Shown piece after piece: positions 8,524 through 16,841 of a stretch of DNA of 64,000 nucleotides. The number at the start of each line of letters is the position of its first letter. Position 1 is the stretch's first letter. Made by a program: the position numbers and the translations under genes. This DNA comes from Capnocytophaga felis. Lineage in GTDB: Bacteria; Bacteroidota; Bacteroidia; Flavobacteriales; Flavobacteriaceae. The notes beneath the pieces are model-generated. The model was not told the DNA's origin. It worked only from the letters and a program-made list of their open reading frames with translations, and searched no databases. The stretch is from the NCBI RefSeq assembly GCF_009684755.1, contig NZ_BLBC01000009.1:136260-200259 (forward strand), in the 5' to 3' direction.

Positions 8524-11064
8524 TTAGAATTGCTGTCCAAAAATGAAATGAGTTTGCCAACCGCCATTGGTATTTGAGTTTAACGGCTTATCAAAACCAT
8601 AACCAAAATCAATTCCTAACATACCAAATTGAGGCATAAACAATCGCAAGCCCAATCCTGCCGAACGCTTGATTTGGAAAGGATTAAAATTTGAAAAACC
8701 TGAGTAAGTTCCTCCTCCCTCAGCAAAGGCTAAACCATAAATTGACGCCATTGGCTTTAACGTAATTGGGTAACGCAACTCCAAAGAAAATTTGTTATAA
8801 ATATTTTCTCCATCAGGTGATGAAAGCGAATAATTCGTATATCCACGCATTTGGATGTTGTCTCGTCCGTCCATTGAATAATATCCCAAACCATCACCTC
8901 CCATAAAGAATCTTTCAAAAGGTACGATTCCTCTATCTTTATTGTATGCACCTAAATATCCAAAATCTGCCCCGAACTTCAATACCAATTTGTCATAAAT
9001 ATTTGTGTACCAAGTTCCGTTAAGTTTTATTTTGTAAAATTCCAACCAATGGAAACGTTTTTGATCGATTTCTGCCATTTTTGCAACATCTCTGTCAGCT
9101 TCTGCCTGTAAACTTTCAGCAGATAACGATTTATAATCCACATTATTAAATAACGAGTATGGTGGCGTTACCTTTGCACTGATTGAAAAACTACTACCCG
9201 ACATCGGGAAAATTGGATTTGGTCCGCTTGAGTTTCTTGAGAGAGCAACCGTATATGCCAAAGAGTTAGATTCTCCTTCGTTGAAGGTAAACAACCCTAA
9301 AGAATAATTTCTTAAATCATAATGCTGGTAGCTCAAAGCGTGCGAAATCTGGAAGTAATCATCAGGTACTCTGAGACGTTTTGCCAATCCTACACTTGCT
9401 CCCGTGATGAAAACTCTTTTACTTCTGTCCACATCAAAAGTTCGGTAATCATATCCAAATTGCTCTGTACGATTGAATGAAACTGAAAATTGCACAGGCT
9501 GTTTTCCTCCAAACCAAGGCTCCATAAATGAGAATCCGTACGTTCTGTAATATCTACTAGCTTGTATGTTAAGAGATAAATTCTGTCCATCACCCATTGG
9601 AATTGGCATTTTATCATAAGCCTTCTTGTTGAAAATATTTCTGATCGAAAAGTTATTGAAAACCAATGCTAATGTACCAATGAAAGAACCTCCTCCATAA
9701 CCACCTTGTAGTTGTATTTGGCTAGAGCCTGTCTCTGTTAAATTATATTCAACATCTACTGTACCTGCATTAGGATCTGCATTTTTCAAATCAGGAATAA
9801 TATTCTGAGCATCAAAAAGTTGCAACTGACCTAATTCACGAACTGTACGAACCACAGCGTCTTTGTTATACAAATATCCCGGACGAGTACGTAACTCACG
9901 GAAAATTACGTGGTCATTCGTGCGTTGGTTACCAATAACTGTGATATTATTAAAATATGCTGGTTTTCCTTCCACCACACGTATCTCAAAATTAATTGTA
10001 TCATTTACCACAGAAGTTTCTACAGGAACAATCTGAGAAAACAGATAACCACTATTTTGATACAAATTTGCTATATCCTCTGAATCAGGCTTTGTTGGGT
10101 CTTGAATACGTTTTTTAAGATGAACCCCATTATAAACATCTCCTTTTTTGATGCCTAAAATTTGGTGTAAAATACGGTCATTATACACTGAGTTTCCTAA
10201 AAAACGAATATCTCCAAAGTAATATCTGTGCCCTTCCTCCAAAGCAATGTTCAGATTTACATTACCTTCAGCATCATAGGTTAATGTATCACTTACAACT
10301 CGAGCATCACGATATCCATTTTCTTTGTAAAAATCAACCAACGATACTAAATCTTCATCATAGTCCTTAGCTACATATTTTGAACGTTTCCAAAAACGAC
10401 CAAAAGTACGTTGTTTCGTATTTTTGAGCTTTCTGCGAAGTTTTTTATCAGAAAATTTCTCATTACCAGCAAACGTAATTTTATCTACCTTTACTTTATT
10501 TCCTTTGTCAATATGAACCAGCATATTCACTCCGTTGGCATCTGTGGTATCTACCTTAGTATCAATAGTTACTTTCGTATTCAAATATCCTTCTTTTCGA
10601 TATTTATTGACAATATAATTTTTGGTATCCGCAATGAAACTCTCGTTTACTTTTGTTCCTTTCTTTAAATTGGCATTTTTTATAATTTCCTCAGCTTTTT
10701 TCTCACGAATTCCGGTTACTTTTGCTTCAATAAGAGACGGAATTTCCTTAATGGCAAGTTCCAAAAATGCTTTATCTCCCTCAATTCGTTGGATATAAAT
10801 ATTTACGTCACTAAACAACTTGTATCCCCATAATTTGTGGATTATGGCACTAAATTTTTCACCCGGAATAATAATTTCATCACCCACTCTCAGCCCTGAA
10901 GTAGTCAAAATAGTTTGTGCATTGTAACGTTTTGAACCTGTTACCTCAATTCCTCCGATAATATATTTTTTCCCATTCTCTATTGATAATCTCTCTTCCT
11001 CTTGAGCATTTACAAGTCCTACTATTGCAGACAATGCTATAAATAAATATTTCTTCAATGACAT
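8524..11064 (-). CDS. bamA: outer-membrane protein assembly factor BamA
   Basis: An 846-residue Omp85 protein, the core of the machine that folds beta-barrel proteins into the outer membrane. A signal peptide (1-20, ending VNAQ) is followed by POTRA-type repeats to about residue 430 (for example KYIIGGIEVTGSKRYNAQT, KVDKITFAGNEKFSDKKLRR) and a C-terminal beta-barrel with the family stretch FFMGGDGLGYYSMDGRD and terminal phenylalanine. The ATG at 11062-11064 is four bases past the uppS stop; the alternative upstream start would overlap uppS. Operon: DUF6089 gene, uppS, bamA, ompH, ompH, murI. Confidence 0.96.
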   Translation of the reverse strand: MSLKKYLFIALSAIVGLVNAQEEERLSIENGKKYIIGGIEVTGSKRYNAQTILTTSGLRVGDEIIIPGEKFSAIIHKLWGYKLFSDVNIYIQRIEGDKAFLELAIKEIPSLIEAKVTGIREKKAEEIIKNANLKKGTKVNESFIADTKNYIVNKYRKEGYLNTKVTIDTKVDTTDANGVNMLVHIDKGNKVKVDKITFAGNEKFSDKKLRRKLKNTKQRTFGRFWKRSKYVAKDYDEDLVSLVDFYKENGYRDARVVSDTLTYDAEGNVNLNIALEEGHRYYFGDIRFLGNSVYNDRILHQILGIKKGDVYNGVHLKKRIQDPTKPDSEDIANLYQNSGYLFSQIVPVETSVVNDTINFEIRVVEGKPAYFNNITVIGNQRTNDHVIFRELRTRPGYLYNKDAVVRTVRELGQLQLFDAQNIIPDLKNADPNAGTVDVEYNLTETGSSQIQLQGGYGGGSFIGTLALVFNNFSIRNIFNKKAYDKMPIPMGDGQNLSLNIQASRYYRTYGFSFMEPWFGGKQPVQFSVSFNRTEQFGYDYRTFDVDRSKRVFITGASVGLAKRLRVPDDYFQISHALSYQHYDLRNYSLGLFTFNEGESNSLAYTVALSRNSSGPNPIFPMSGSSFSISAKVTPPYSLFNNVDYKSLSAESLQAEADRDVAKMAEIDQKRFHWLEFYKIKLNGTWYTNIYDKLVLKFGADFGYLGAYNKDRGIVPFERFFMGGDGLGYYSMDGRDNIQMRGYTNYSLSSPDGENIYNKFSLELRYPITLKPMASIYGLAFAEGGGTYSGFSNFNPFQIKRSAGLGLRLFMPQFGMLGIDFGYGFDKPLNSNTNGGWQTHFIFGQQF

Positions 11065-11068
11065 ACGT

Positions 11069-11794
11069 TTACTTAAGTTGTTCGCTTGTTTTTCCAAATC
11101 TTCTTTCTCTTTTTTGATAATTTAATATCGCCTCATTCAGGTGATTTTTATTAAAATCAGGCCAAAGTACATCCGTAAAATACAATTCGGCATACGCAAT
11201 TTGCCACAATAAAAAGTTACTGATGCGATATTCACCGCTTGTTCTGATGAGCAAGTCCACATCTGGCAAATCGTGAGTGTAAAGATATGAATTAATTACA
11301 GATTCATTTATATTTTCTTCAGAAATAACTTGATTTTTCACATCCGTAGCTATATTTTTTATAGCCGTAGAAAGCTCTTCCCGAGCTCCGTAACCTAAAG
11401 CCAAAGTGAGTGTCAGCCCCGTGTTATTCTTCAGTTTATCAATTGTTTCTAATAATGTTTCTTTCGCTTTTTTAGGAAAAAGCTCTAATCTTCCTATTGT
11501 TTTTAAACGAATATTGTTTTCATTTAAAGATTTCGATTCCTTTTTTAAGAATTTAACCAAAAGCTCCATCAAGGCATTTACCTCAATGGCAGGACGATTC
11601 CAATTCTCTGTAGAAAAAGCATATAAGGTAAGATAGCCAATATTGTTTTCTACACAATATTCCACTGTTTGCCTCACTGCTTTCATTGCATTTTCGTGAC
11701 CAAAAATTCGCATCATTCCCTGCTTCTTTGCCCAACGACCATTACCGTCCATAATAATGGCAAGATGCTTAGGATAATTTGTTATCTCTTCCAT
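11069..11794 (-). CDS. uppS: undecaprenyl diphosphate synthase
   Basis: A 241-residue cis-prenyltransferase making the C55 lipid carrier for peptidoglycan and other surface polymers. The catalytic motif MDGNGRWAKKQG (Asp16) and His33 are present near the N-terminus, and the C-terminal LLIRTSGEYRISNFLLWQ and ELYFTDVLWPDF segments match the family. Length is typical. It sits four bases upstream of bamA and 13 bases after the DUF6089 gene, so all three are likely one transcript linking lipid-carrier supply to envelope assembly. Confidence 0.97.
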   Translation of the reverse strand: MEEITNYPKHLAIIMDGNGRWAKKQGMMRIFGHENAMKAVRQTVEYCVENNIGYLTLYAFSTENWNRPAIEVNALMELLVKFLKKESKSLNENNIRLKTIGRLELFPKKAKETLLETIDKLKNNTGLTLTLALGYGAREELSTAIKNIATDVKNQVISEENINESVINSYLYTHDLPDVDLLIRTSGEYRISNFLLWQIAYAELYFTDVLWPDFNKNHLNEAILNYQKRERRFGKTSEQLK

Positions 11795-11807
11795 ATTCTT
11801 TTTAATC

Positions 11808-12497
11808 CTAATTGCAATAACACGGTGTTCTTCCGAATGTGTAAGTTAATGTTACGCCTGAAAATGTATAGTAATCTTTAGTTGCAACATTTCCAAACGA
11901 AACACCATATTTAGGAGCACTTCCATCCAAATTATTTGTAAAAGTAAAGCGTGTTCCTACCTCAACTGCCACTACAAAATATATTCCCATTTTTGCTTTT
12001 ACACCAAGCACAACGGGAAGTGCCCAAGTGCTGTATATTTTTGATGTTTTTTTCGCTTCCTGCGAACTTATCAATAAGCTTTCAAAGTACAAATCATCGT
12101 GCTCAATGTAGGAAATTCCCGTGAATAGATAAGGTGTTATGGGTCTGTCCAGTGGTTTGTGCATATTGAATTTGAAGAAATTATACTCTGCTCCCAAACT
12201 CGCTTCAACTATTTTATTGGAAAAAGAAAAACCCCGATTCGCTTTCCCCGCTACATCAGATTGTTTATCCTTACCTGTTAACTTAGTTGTGCTTACTTGC
12301 AAACGCAAAGCCATTTTGTCGTGAAAATTCCACTTATACAAACCTCCGAAAGCCAACTTGTTAGGAAGTACATAATGTGTTCTCCCAACATCACTAATAG
12401 GATTACTGCCACCCAAAAAAACACCTATTTCGTGAGTTTGGGCTGTCACTGCCTGCATCCCTAAAAGAATTGCTATGTAATATAAATACCTATGCAT
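11808..12497 (-). CDS. DUF6089-type outer-membrane beta-barrel protein
   Basis: A 229-residue secreted protein with a signal peptide (MHRYLYYIAILLGMQAVTAQ) and alternating beta strands: THEIGVFLGGSNPISDVG, LAFGGLYKWNFHDKMALRLQ, GAEYNFFKF, PYLFTGISYI, and a C-terminal YYTFSGVTLTYTF. This is the pattern of the small porin-like proteins (DUF6089) that stand upstream of uppS-bamA in flavobacteria. The ATG at 12495-12497 begins the signal peptide. Function unknown; position suggests an outer-membrane protein co-made with its assembly machine. The protein ends in GRTPCYCN, an unusual cysteine tail. Confidence 0.8.
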   Translation of the reverse strand: MHRYLYYIAILLGMQAVTAQTHEIGVFLGGSNPISDVGRTHYVLPNKLAFGGLYKWNFHDKMALRLQVSTTKLTGKDKQSDVAGKANRGFSFSNKIVEASLGAEYNFFKFNMHKPLDRPITPYLFTGISYIEHDDLYFESLLISSQEAKKTSKIYSTWALPVVLGVKAKMGIYFVVAVEVGTRFTFTNNLDGSAPKYGVSFGNVATKDYYTFSGVTLTYTFGRTPCYCN

Positions 12498-12514
12498 ACA
12501 ATAACGACAAAGTG

Positions 12515-12522
12515 CAAATATA
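12515..12522 (-). promoter_or_regulatory. -7 element of the DUF6089-uppS-bamA operon
   Basis: Minus-strand TATATTTG, 17 bases upstream of the ATG, fits TAnnTTTG. No TTG at the usual distance. Confidence 0.45.
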
Positions 12523-12751
12523 TAAGTTTTATGGAAAATCACATTTATTTTTTCAACAATATTTTTTATTTAACTATTTTATTTTAGTGCACGTGTTAAA
12601 ATTTAAGCAATATGAGATATTCAAAAAACTTGATTTTCAAACAAATAAAGACACAACATCAAAATTCAAAATCAAATCATTTTTTAACAAATAACTTTCT
12701 GGAATTTAATCCTCTTTTGCTTGATTTGACTTTTCTAATAACACAAAAAAA

Positions 12752-12779
12752 TAAGGATAAAGAATGAACTCTATCCTTA
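12752..12779 (-). terminator. sucC terminator
   Basis: TAAGGATA (12752-12759) pairs with TATCCTTA (12772-12779), with two further pairs inside, and is followed on the minus strand by a run of T. It lies 26 bases after the sucC stop. Confidence 0.7.
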
Positions 12780-12804
12780 AAAATTTATTTGACAAAATGA
12801 TTTC

Positions 12805-13998
12805 TTATTTCAGTACTTCTTTTACTTTGTCGGCTGCCTCTTGAAATAAAATTGCCGAATGCACTGCTAAGCCTGAATTGTCAATAATTTCTTTGGCTAT
12901 TTCAGCATTGGTTCCCTGCAAACGTACAATAATAGGTACAGTAATTTCTCCTCCCATATTTTTGTAAGCATCTACAATACCTTGAGCGACACGGTCACAA
13001 CGTACAATTCCGCCAAAAATATTAACTAAAATCGCTTTTACACTTGGGTCTTTTAAAATGATACGAAAAGCCGTTTCTACACGTTTGGCGTCAGCAGTTC
13101 CTCCAACATCCAAGAAATTCGCTGGAGAACCACCCGCTTGCTTAATCAAATCCATTGTTGCCATTGCAAGTCCGGCTCCGTTTACCATACATCCTACATT
13201 TCCTTCTAAGGCTACATAATTAAGTCCTACCGCTTTAGCTTCTACTTCAATCGGATTTTCTTCGCGTAAATCACGTAACTCAGCATAATCTTTATGACGG
13301 TAAAGCGAATTATCATCAAGAGTTACTTTAGCATCTACGGCTAAAATTTTATTGTCAGAAGTTTTTAAAACGGGATTGATTTCAAAAAGGCTTGAATCGG
13401 AAGAAACATACGCATTGTACAATGCCGTTACAAATTTAACCATCTCTTTGTGTGCATCACCCGAAAGCCCCAAGTTGAAAGCAATTTGGCGAGCTTGGAA
13501 AGGCAACAACCCTACGGCTGGGTCAATTTCTTCAGTAAATATCAAATGTGGAGTTTCTTCGGCAACTGTTTCAATATCCATTCCGCCTTCAGTTGAATAC
13601 ATAATCATATTTTTTCCTTTGGAACGGTCGAGCAAAACAGACATATAAAACTCTTCAGGTTTGCTTTCTCCCGGATAATAAACATCTTCAGCAATAAGCA
13701 CTTGATGTACTTTTTTCCCTTCCGGTGGCGTTTGTGGCGTAACCAAATTCATACCAATGATTTGCTGTGCAAGTGGTTCAACTTCTTGCAATCCCTTTGC
13801 TAACTTTACTCCGCCTCCCTTTCCGCGTCCGCCTGCGTGAATTTGAGCTTTAACCACATACCATTGCGTTCCGGTTTCGGCTGTTAGTTGCTTTGCAGCT
13901 TCTACCGCTTCTTTTGGGCTTTGAGCTACGATTCCGCGTTGCACGCGTACGCCAAAACTTGAAAGTATCTCTTTTCCTTGATATTCGTGTAAATTCAT
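12805..13998 (-). CDS. sucC: succinyl-CoA synthetase beta subunit (ADP-forming)
   Basis: A 397-residue ATP-grasp subunit that, with SucD, interconverts succinyl-CoA and succinate plus ATP in the citric acid cycle. The N-terminus MNLHEYQGKEILSSFGV, the GGRGKGGGVKLAKG stretch near residue 52, LFEINP near residue 204 and MVNGAGLAMATMD near residue 265 are family hallmarks. Length is standard. No sucD lies next to it, which is common in flavobacteria. A TTG-N21-TACATTTG promoter is directly upstream and a hairpin terminator downstream, so it is monocistronic. Confidence 0.97.
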   Translation of the reverse strand: MNLHEYQGKEILSSFGVRVQRGIVAQSPKEAVEAAKQLTAETGTQWYVVKAQIHAGGRGKGGGVKLAKGLQEVEPLAQQIIGMNLVTPQTPPEGKKVHQVLIAEDVYYPGESKPEEFYMSVLLDRSKGKNMIMYSTEGGMDIETVAEETPHLIFTEEIDPAVGLLPFQARQIAFNLGLSGDAHKEMVKFVTALYNAYVSSDSSLFEINPVLKTSDNKILAVDAKVTLDDNSLYRHKDYAELRDLREENPIEVEAKAVGLNYVALEGNVGCMVNGAGLAMATMDLIKQAGGSPANFLDVGGTADAKRVETAFRIILKDPSVKAILVNIFGGIVRCDRVAQGIVDAYKNMGGEITVPIIVRLQGTNAEIAKEIIDNSGLAVHSAILFQEAADKVKEVLK

Positions 13999-14025
13999 TT
14001 GTAATTAATTTATAATCCTAATTGA

Positions 14026-14057
14026 CAAATGTAAAAAAACTATTTTGATTTTTTCAA
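14026..14057 (-). promoter_or_regulatory. sucC promoter
   Basis: Minus-strand TTG (14055-14057), 21-base spacer, TACATTTG (14026-14033), 27 bases before the sucC ATG. Confidence 0.65.
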
Positions 14058-14239
14058 TTTATTGATAACAAAAATGCAACATTTTTATAAAAATTTGATT
14101 ATCAACATTAAAATAAAACAATAACCAATCTGATTTTACCTTATAATTATCTTCAAAATTAATTACTTACAACAAATCTTAATTCATATTCTAACATATT
14201 CTTCAAAAAAATATTGAAAAAATATAAAATTATTTTATC

Positions 14240-14265
14240 TACGCAAAAAGATTGCGTATCGCAAT
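14240..14265. promoter_or_regulatory. candidate operator of the RNA repair operon: three TTGCG half-sites
   Basis: TACGCAA (14240-14246) and TTGCGTA (14252-14258) form a perfect 7-base inverted repeat with a 5-base spacer; ATTGCG (14251-14256) and CGCAAT (14260-14265) form a second perfect inverted repeat with a 3-base spacer, sharing the middle half-site. They stand out as GC-containing words in AT-rich DNA, just upstream of a -7-like TTATTTTG (14268-14275), about 66 bases before hen1. This looks like a repressor or activator site; the binding protein is unknown. Confidence 0.55.
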
Positions 14266-14331
14266 ATTTATTTTGCATCGTCAAATTAACAGAAGAAGGA
14301 ATTCCTCTTCTTTAAATTAAACATCAAGAAA

Positions 14332-15645
14332 ATGATTATACAAATTCAATCAGAAAATCCGAAATTATTGGACATCCTTAACAAAAACCCAAACACCGAT
14401 TTCGGAATTTACGCAAAATCATTACGTAACGGACAAATCATAGGAAATACTTTAAATCCAAATCGTTACGATGTTATTTTTCAAGACACACGATACAGCT
14501 ATTTACCTGAGGAAAGCAACCAGATTGATTTTCAAAGTTATTGTTCTCCGCTTGTTATTTTGCACATTTGTAATGAGCTTTTTAAAGATTTGTTACAAGA
14601 GAAAGAAACCTATTTCAATCAATCCATCAAATGGCTGCATCAAACCAAACAAGAAGTTGATACAGAGGAATGTACCATTGAAGTAAAAAATATGTACATC
14701 AATTCTTCTTGGTACAAACACGGACATTTTTTGATGGAAAAATATTTCAAAAATGTGAAAATCACTCCTTTAATTGGAAATAACGTCAGCCTTTTCATAC
14801 AAGGAAATAATGTTTTTGAGGCTTTCAATTTACTGAGTTTCATTGCCGTAATTGTTCATATCACCAACGAATACGGAGAGTTCACGTACATTGATGATTC
14901 TTTTGCTCAAAAATATGCTCGTATTTTAACAAACATTGATAACGTTCCTTATTTCGTATTCTATCTGTTCATTAAAAAAGCGGTAAAAAGTGAACGCCAG
15001 TTAAATGAAATCAAACCGATGTTTGAGGCGTATTTCCGCAAACAAAACATTGAAATTGAATTCCAATTTTCAGACACACACGGAAGCCGTATGGATTTTG
15101 CTGTCAATCAGTTAGAATTTGATTTTCCTATTTTAGATATTGGTTGTGGCGAACTAAAATATTACCGCAGATTTATGCGAAAAAATTACAATTATAACCA
15201 TCCTTATTTTGCGGTGGATACCGCTCCTGAGGTACAAAAAATCGTAGAAAATTTTAAAGAAAAATACGATGCTGAAAACTTATTTTTCTTTAGCGATTTA
15301 TCTGATTTTAAATACGATAAACCTGTAAATATTTTACTAACAGAGGTTATTGAGCATAACACGCCTGAAGAAGCTAAACGTTTGGTAAAACAATGTTTGT
15401 CATTCAATTTCAACAAGTTAATTATAACCACGCCAAATAGCGAATTTAATGTACATTATTTTGATAATGAGGAGAATATGCGACATTCTGACCATTATTT
15501 TGAATGGAATAAATCTCAGTTTGAGAGTTTTGTGAAAAATTGTCTGGAAGGTAAAAATTACAAATACACTTTTCACGATATTGGGGATAAAATCAATGAA
15601 ATTTGTCCTACCCAAGCGGTTGTAATTGAGAACAATAAAAAATAA
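14332..15645 (+). CDS. hen1: Hen1 RNA 3'-terminal ribose 2'-O-methyltransferase
   Basis: A 437-residue bacterial Hen1. In RNA repair it methylates the 2'-OH at the 3' end of a cleaved RNA before ligation so that the rejoined site resists the same ribotoxin. The N-terminal half (1-250) is the Hen1-N domain that contacts the ligase. The C-terminal half is the methyltransferase: SAM motif DIGCGE (269-274), then the metal-binding set Glu338, Glu341 and His342 in EVIEH, and His388 in RHSDHYFEW. It is the first gene of a tight operon: rnl starts 11 bases later. Identity is strong by motifs and by the two neighbours. Confidence 0.94.
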   Translation: MIIQIQSENPKLLDILNKNPNTDFGIYAKSLRNGQIIGNTLNPNRYDVIFQDTRYSYLPEESNQIDFQSYCSPLVILHICNELFKDLLQEKETYFNQSIKWLHQTKQEVDTEECTIEVKNMYINSSWYKHGHFLMEKYFKNVKITPLIGNNVSLFIQGNNVFEAFNLLSFIAVIVHITNEYGEFTYIDDSFAQKYARILTNIDNVPYFVFYLFIKKAVKSERQLNEIKPMFEAYFRKQNIEIEFQFSDTHGSRMDFAVNQLEFDFPILDIGCGELKYYRRFMRKNYNYNHPYFAVDTAPEVQKIVENFKEKYDAENLFFFSDLSDFKYDKPVNILLTEVIEHNTPEEAKRLVKQCLSFNFNKLIITTPNSEFNVHYFDNEENMRHSDHYFEWNKSQFESFVKNCLEGKNYKYTFHDIGDKINEICPTQAVVIENNKK

Positions 15646-15656
15646 AATCAACAACA

Positions 15657-16841
15657 ATGGAAGATAAAAATATCATCAAAAAAAGAATTGATTGGTTCTG
15701 TAAAAATAAAATAAATGCTTTTTCTCCGACCATTTCTCCTGCTCCTAAATCATTGGAAAGAAATGAAATAGAAAGTTTGTACGAAGGAATTTTATGGTTT
15801 TTAAATGCGGGAGTTTCAGAAATAGTAATCCAGAAAAAATATATGGGTTCGTATTGTGATATTTATTTACATAAAAATCTGGAAGAAAGCTATTTAGTAA
15901 GCCGAAACGGATATCAAATCAATCATTTGGATAAAGAAAAATGGACCAATGCTTTAAAAGAACTTCACGCTCGGTTTTCATGGGAAAATACGGAAATTCG
16001 TATTATTCAATCAGAATTGATGCCTTGGTCGGTTTTAGGTAAAGGATTGATTAACAATGAATTTTCAGGATATTATATTTCGCACCAAATCCATTGTGAT
16101 TACTTAAAGGAATCTAACTTGTACGAAAAATTAAACAAAATCAAGCAAACGCCTGAATTTATTTGTTTTACAGAAGATTCTAAAACGTTGTCAGCAAAGG
16201 AATTAAAAGAAAAATACCCAATGCACGTTATCCGTCAGTACGAAGCGGTAAAAAAATTCAAATTTTTGAATCTGGAAAATTATCAAAAAAACATACAACT
16301 ATTTAAAAAACAATTAGATGTATTCGGAAAAGATGATGAAATGTATTTCAAACCTTTCAATATTCTAAAAGAAATTCATTCGGACGGCTTAGAAACTTTT
16401 ATAAATGACAATTTAAGTTTCAAACAAGTAAACGACGATAATTTTTTACACTATAAATTTGAAAATCAGGAAGATTTTGAGCAGAAATTTCCGGAAATTC
16501 AACATTGGGTAAATCAAGTAAATCAAAGCAATGAAGAAGGCGTGATGATAAAACCCCGAACTGCTTTTTTATCCGGTATGCCTCCAGCGTTCAAAGTTCG
16601 GAATAACGATTATTTAACACTCGTGTATGGAATTGATTTTCAGGATAGATTACAAGAAAATATAGCCAAAAGAAACATAAAATCAAAATTAAAATGTTCT
16701 GTCAATGATTGGGCTATCAATCAAAAAATGATTAAAACGCCTTATAAACAAATCAATGAAGAAAATTATTACTTCAAAAATTTGGTACTTGACAGAATTT
16801 TAGGAGAAGAAATTGAAAAACAATTAGATAGCAGACTATGA
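15657..16841 (+). CDS. rnl: RNA ligase Rnl of the Pnkp1-Rnl-Hen1 repair complex
   Basis: A 394-residue ATP-dependent nucleotidyltransferase that seals 5'-phosphate and 3'-OH RNA ends. Motif I is KYMGSY with the adenylated Lys61 (a Pnkp-ligase-type KxMGS in place of KxDG). A Pnkp-ligase-like motif III, ELMPWS, lies near residue 120, motif IV is EEGVMIKPR near 295, and motif V FKVRN follows near 314. The protein thus resembles the C-terminal ligase domain of the one-piece bacterial Pnkp, here split off as its own gene. Its last codons overlap the pnkp1 start (ATGA), implying translational coupling. Family known, to my recollection, from Capnocytophaga gingivalis. Confidence 0.92.
   Translation: MEDKNIIKKRIDWFCKNKINAFSPTISPAPKSLERNEIESLYEGILWFLNAGVSEIVIQKKYMGSYCDIYLHKNLEESYLVSRNGYQINHLDKEKWTNALKELHARFSWENTEIRIIQSELMPWSVLGKGLINNEFSGYYISHQIHCDYLKESNLYEKLNKIKQTPEFICFTEDSKTLSAKELKEKYPMHVIRQYEAVKKFKFLNLENYQKNIQLFKKQLDVFGKDDEMYFKPFNILKEIHSDGLETFINDNLSFKQVNDDNFLHYKFENQEDFEQKFPEIQHWVNQVNQSNEEGVMIKPRTAFLSGMPPAFKVRNNDYLTLVYGIDFQDRLQENIAKRNIKSKLKCSVNDWAINQKMIKTPYKQINEENYYFKNLVLDRILGEEIEKQLDSRL

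Larger units (their letters stand above)
12498..12804. other. intergenic region between sucC and the DUF6089 gene
   Basis: 307 bases, very AT-rich. It holds a -7 element TATATTTG on the minus strand (12515-12522) for the DUF6089-uppS-bamA operon and the sucC terminator at 12752-12779. I see no gene in between. Confidence 0.6.
13999..14331. other. divergent intergenic region sucC / RNA repair operon
   Basis: 333 AT-rich bases. It holds the sucC promoter (14026-14057) and, near the hen1 end, a cluster of TTGCG half-sites (14240-14265) followed by a near-match to the -7 element (14268-14275). The middle contains nothing I recognise. Confidence 0.6.

Noticed and set aside
10411-10668. Plus-strand frames opposite bamA, pheT, katA and others
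   Set aside because: They lie wholly inside conserved genes on the other strand or frame, have low-complexity or hydrophobic translations caused by codon bias, and no ribosome-binding or promoter signs.
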